A stretch of 64,000 bases of DNA, taken from Ruegeria sp. THAF33 (GTDB taxonomy: Bacteria > Pseudomonadota > Alphaproteobacteria > Rhodobacterales > Rhodobacteraceae). Positions 63,324 to 64,000 of this stretch are shown piece after piece (within the stretch, counting starts at the first letter, position 1; each line of letters starts with the position of its first letter). The notes below the pieces were generated by a model. It saw only the letters and a list, made by a program, of their open reading frames with translations, had not been told where the DNA came from and searched no databases. The stretch is taken from NCBI RefSeq assembly GCF_009363615.1, contig NZ_CP045384.1:2850501-2914500 (forward strand), given 5' to 3'. The position numbers were made by a program, and so were the translations under genes.

Positions 63324-64000
63324 CAGTTGGCCAGCAGAACCGCAGCCGTGGCTGTCCAGGACAGCCAGACCGGGTCTTCCCAGGTGAAAGATCGGCGCGA
63401 GATGCGGCGGGTGTTGGCCGTCTGCGCCTTGATGATTGTGCCGTTTGCCAATTCAACGTGATAGGTGGACAGATTGCCCAGATAGGCAATGTCGTGAACC
63501 TTGCCCTGCACGGCGTTGACCGCATCGACGGGCCGTTCGGCAGAGATTGTCACTTTCTCGGGGCGGATCGCCAGATGGCAGGACTGACCGTCTGAGAAAA
63601 CAGCAGGCGAAGACGCCGAAAACGGGGCCTGACCTTCGGCCCATGCGATCTGATAGGCGTCCTCTCCGGATGGAGTCGCGCGGCCTTCGATGATGTTCAC
63701 ATCTCCGATAAAGTCAGCGACATAAACAGATTCAGGGTTTTCATAGATCCGATCCGGGGTGGCCACTTGCTTTAACTGGCCCTGATCCATCACCGCGACG
63801 CGGGTGGCAACTGTCATCGCCTCTTCCTGATCATGGGTGACGATGACAAAGGTGGTGCCGGTCTTTTCCTGGATATCCATCAATTCGAACTGGGTATCCT
63901 GACGCAGCTTCTTGTCCAACGCCCCCAGCGGTTCATCCAGCAGCAGAAGCTTGGGCGCTTTGGCCAACGAGCGCGCCAGCGCGACGCGCTGCCTCTGACC
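63323..64000 (-). CDS. Polyamine ABC transporter ATP-binding protein PotG/PotA type (partial, 5' end outside window)
   Basis: About 225 C-terminal residues are visible. They contain the end of the signature region GQRQRVALARSLAKAP, the Walker B LLLLDEPLGALDKKLRQ, the switch His in FVIVTHDQEEAMTV, and a C-terminal TOBE regulatory domain (about the last 110 residues, HLAIRPEKVTISAE). The N-terminal Walker A part lies beyond the right edge. The gene order ATPase-permease-permease-oxidase fits a putrescine-type uptake operon. Confidence 0.92.
   Translation of the reverse strand, partial: GQRQRVALARSLAKAPKLLLLDEPLGALDKKLRQDTQFELMDIQEKTGTTFVIVTHDQEEAMTVATRVAVMDQGQLKQVATPDRIYENPESVYVADFIGDVNIIEGRATPSGEDAYQIAWAEGQAPFSASSPAVFSDGQSCHLAIRPEKVTISAERPVDAVNAVQGKVHDIAYLGNLSTYHVELANGTIIKAQTANTRRISRRSFTWEDPVWLSWTATAAVLLAN

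Overview
The window looks like a chromosomal segment of a marine-type Rhodobacteraceae (Roseobacter group) alphaproteobacterium. The grounds are the CcrM (GANTC) methyltransferase, FlaF/FlbT flagellin regulators, the leuS-lptE-holA and pmbA-IMPase-KdtA-like-lpxK gene orders, DUF2125, DUF3576 and DUF1217 proteins, an fRMsr, and a high-GC, tightly packed layout with many ATGA/TGATG overlaps. No rRNA, tRNA, CRISPR array, insertion sequence, phage gene or replication origin was recognised. No gene-free stretch exceeds 300 bases. The longest are 28549-28833 (porin leader), 23008-23249 (palindrome cluster), 9101-9316 (large hairpin), 24069-24283 (terminator) and 56557-56765 (flagellin leader).

Layout. 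1-5262 (minus) is a six-gene operon read right to left: XRE-cupin regulator, LysE exporter, GFA protein, dimethylglycine/sarcosine-dehydrogenase-like flavoprotein, cupin, and a zinc-type oxidoreductase cut by the window edge. It looks like a self-regulated catabolic unit for an N-methylated amine, with two tandem 25-bp palindromes in front of the regulator. 5596-8188 (minus): glycosyltransferase-like protein, free-methionine-sulfoxide reductase, acetyl-CoA acetyltransferase. 8291-12861: STAS/anti-sigma pair, gamma-glutamyltransferase-like enzyme, HspQ, AEC transporter and a lytic-transglycosylase-like lipoprotein. 12876-24970 is mostly housekeeping: LolA, FtsK, aminotransferase, amidase, UbiH-type hydroxylase, Trm112-like, Lon-N protein, CnoX-like thioredoxin, exonuclease III, DUF2189 membrane protein and an OmpR-type response regulator. 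25133-33429: RibA, L,D-transpeptidase, YggS, porin, DUF3576, LeuS, LptE, HolA. 33431-43227: flavoprotein, HNH protein, a coupled SDR/enoyl-CoA hydratase/VOC trio, DUF2125, PmbA and an envelope cluster ending in LpxK. 43267-50212: DsbA, DUF721, MutY, AlkB, membrane cyclase, CcrM, RNase HII.

50324-53600 is the least familiar part. It holds two small secreted proteins, a two-TM protein with a C-terminal winged-helix-like domain, and a class III nucleotide cyclase with an N-terminal DUF427 domain. 53701-59390 is a flagellar cluster: DUF1217, FlbT, FlaF, flagellin, FlgN-like and rod-binding protein on the minus strand, with FliK and FlgD divergent, and a CtrA-like box in the shared promoter. 59444-64000 holds a phosphotransferase and the end of a polyamine uptake/oxidation operon (PotG-PotH-PotI-PuuB-like) that runs off the window.

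The points most worth following are the tandem operator of the amine operon, the three GANTC sites in front of ccrM, the 17-bp-phased GTCTG palindrome cluster at 23156-23217, the KdtA-like protein that lacks the usual catalytic Glu, and the membrane winged-helix / DUF427-cyclase pair. No wholly new system is proven here; the last pair is the best candidate for one.
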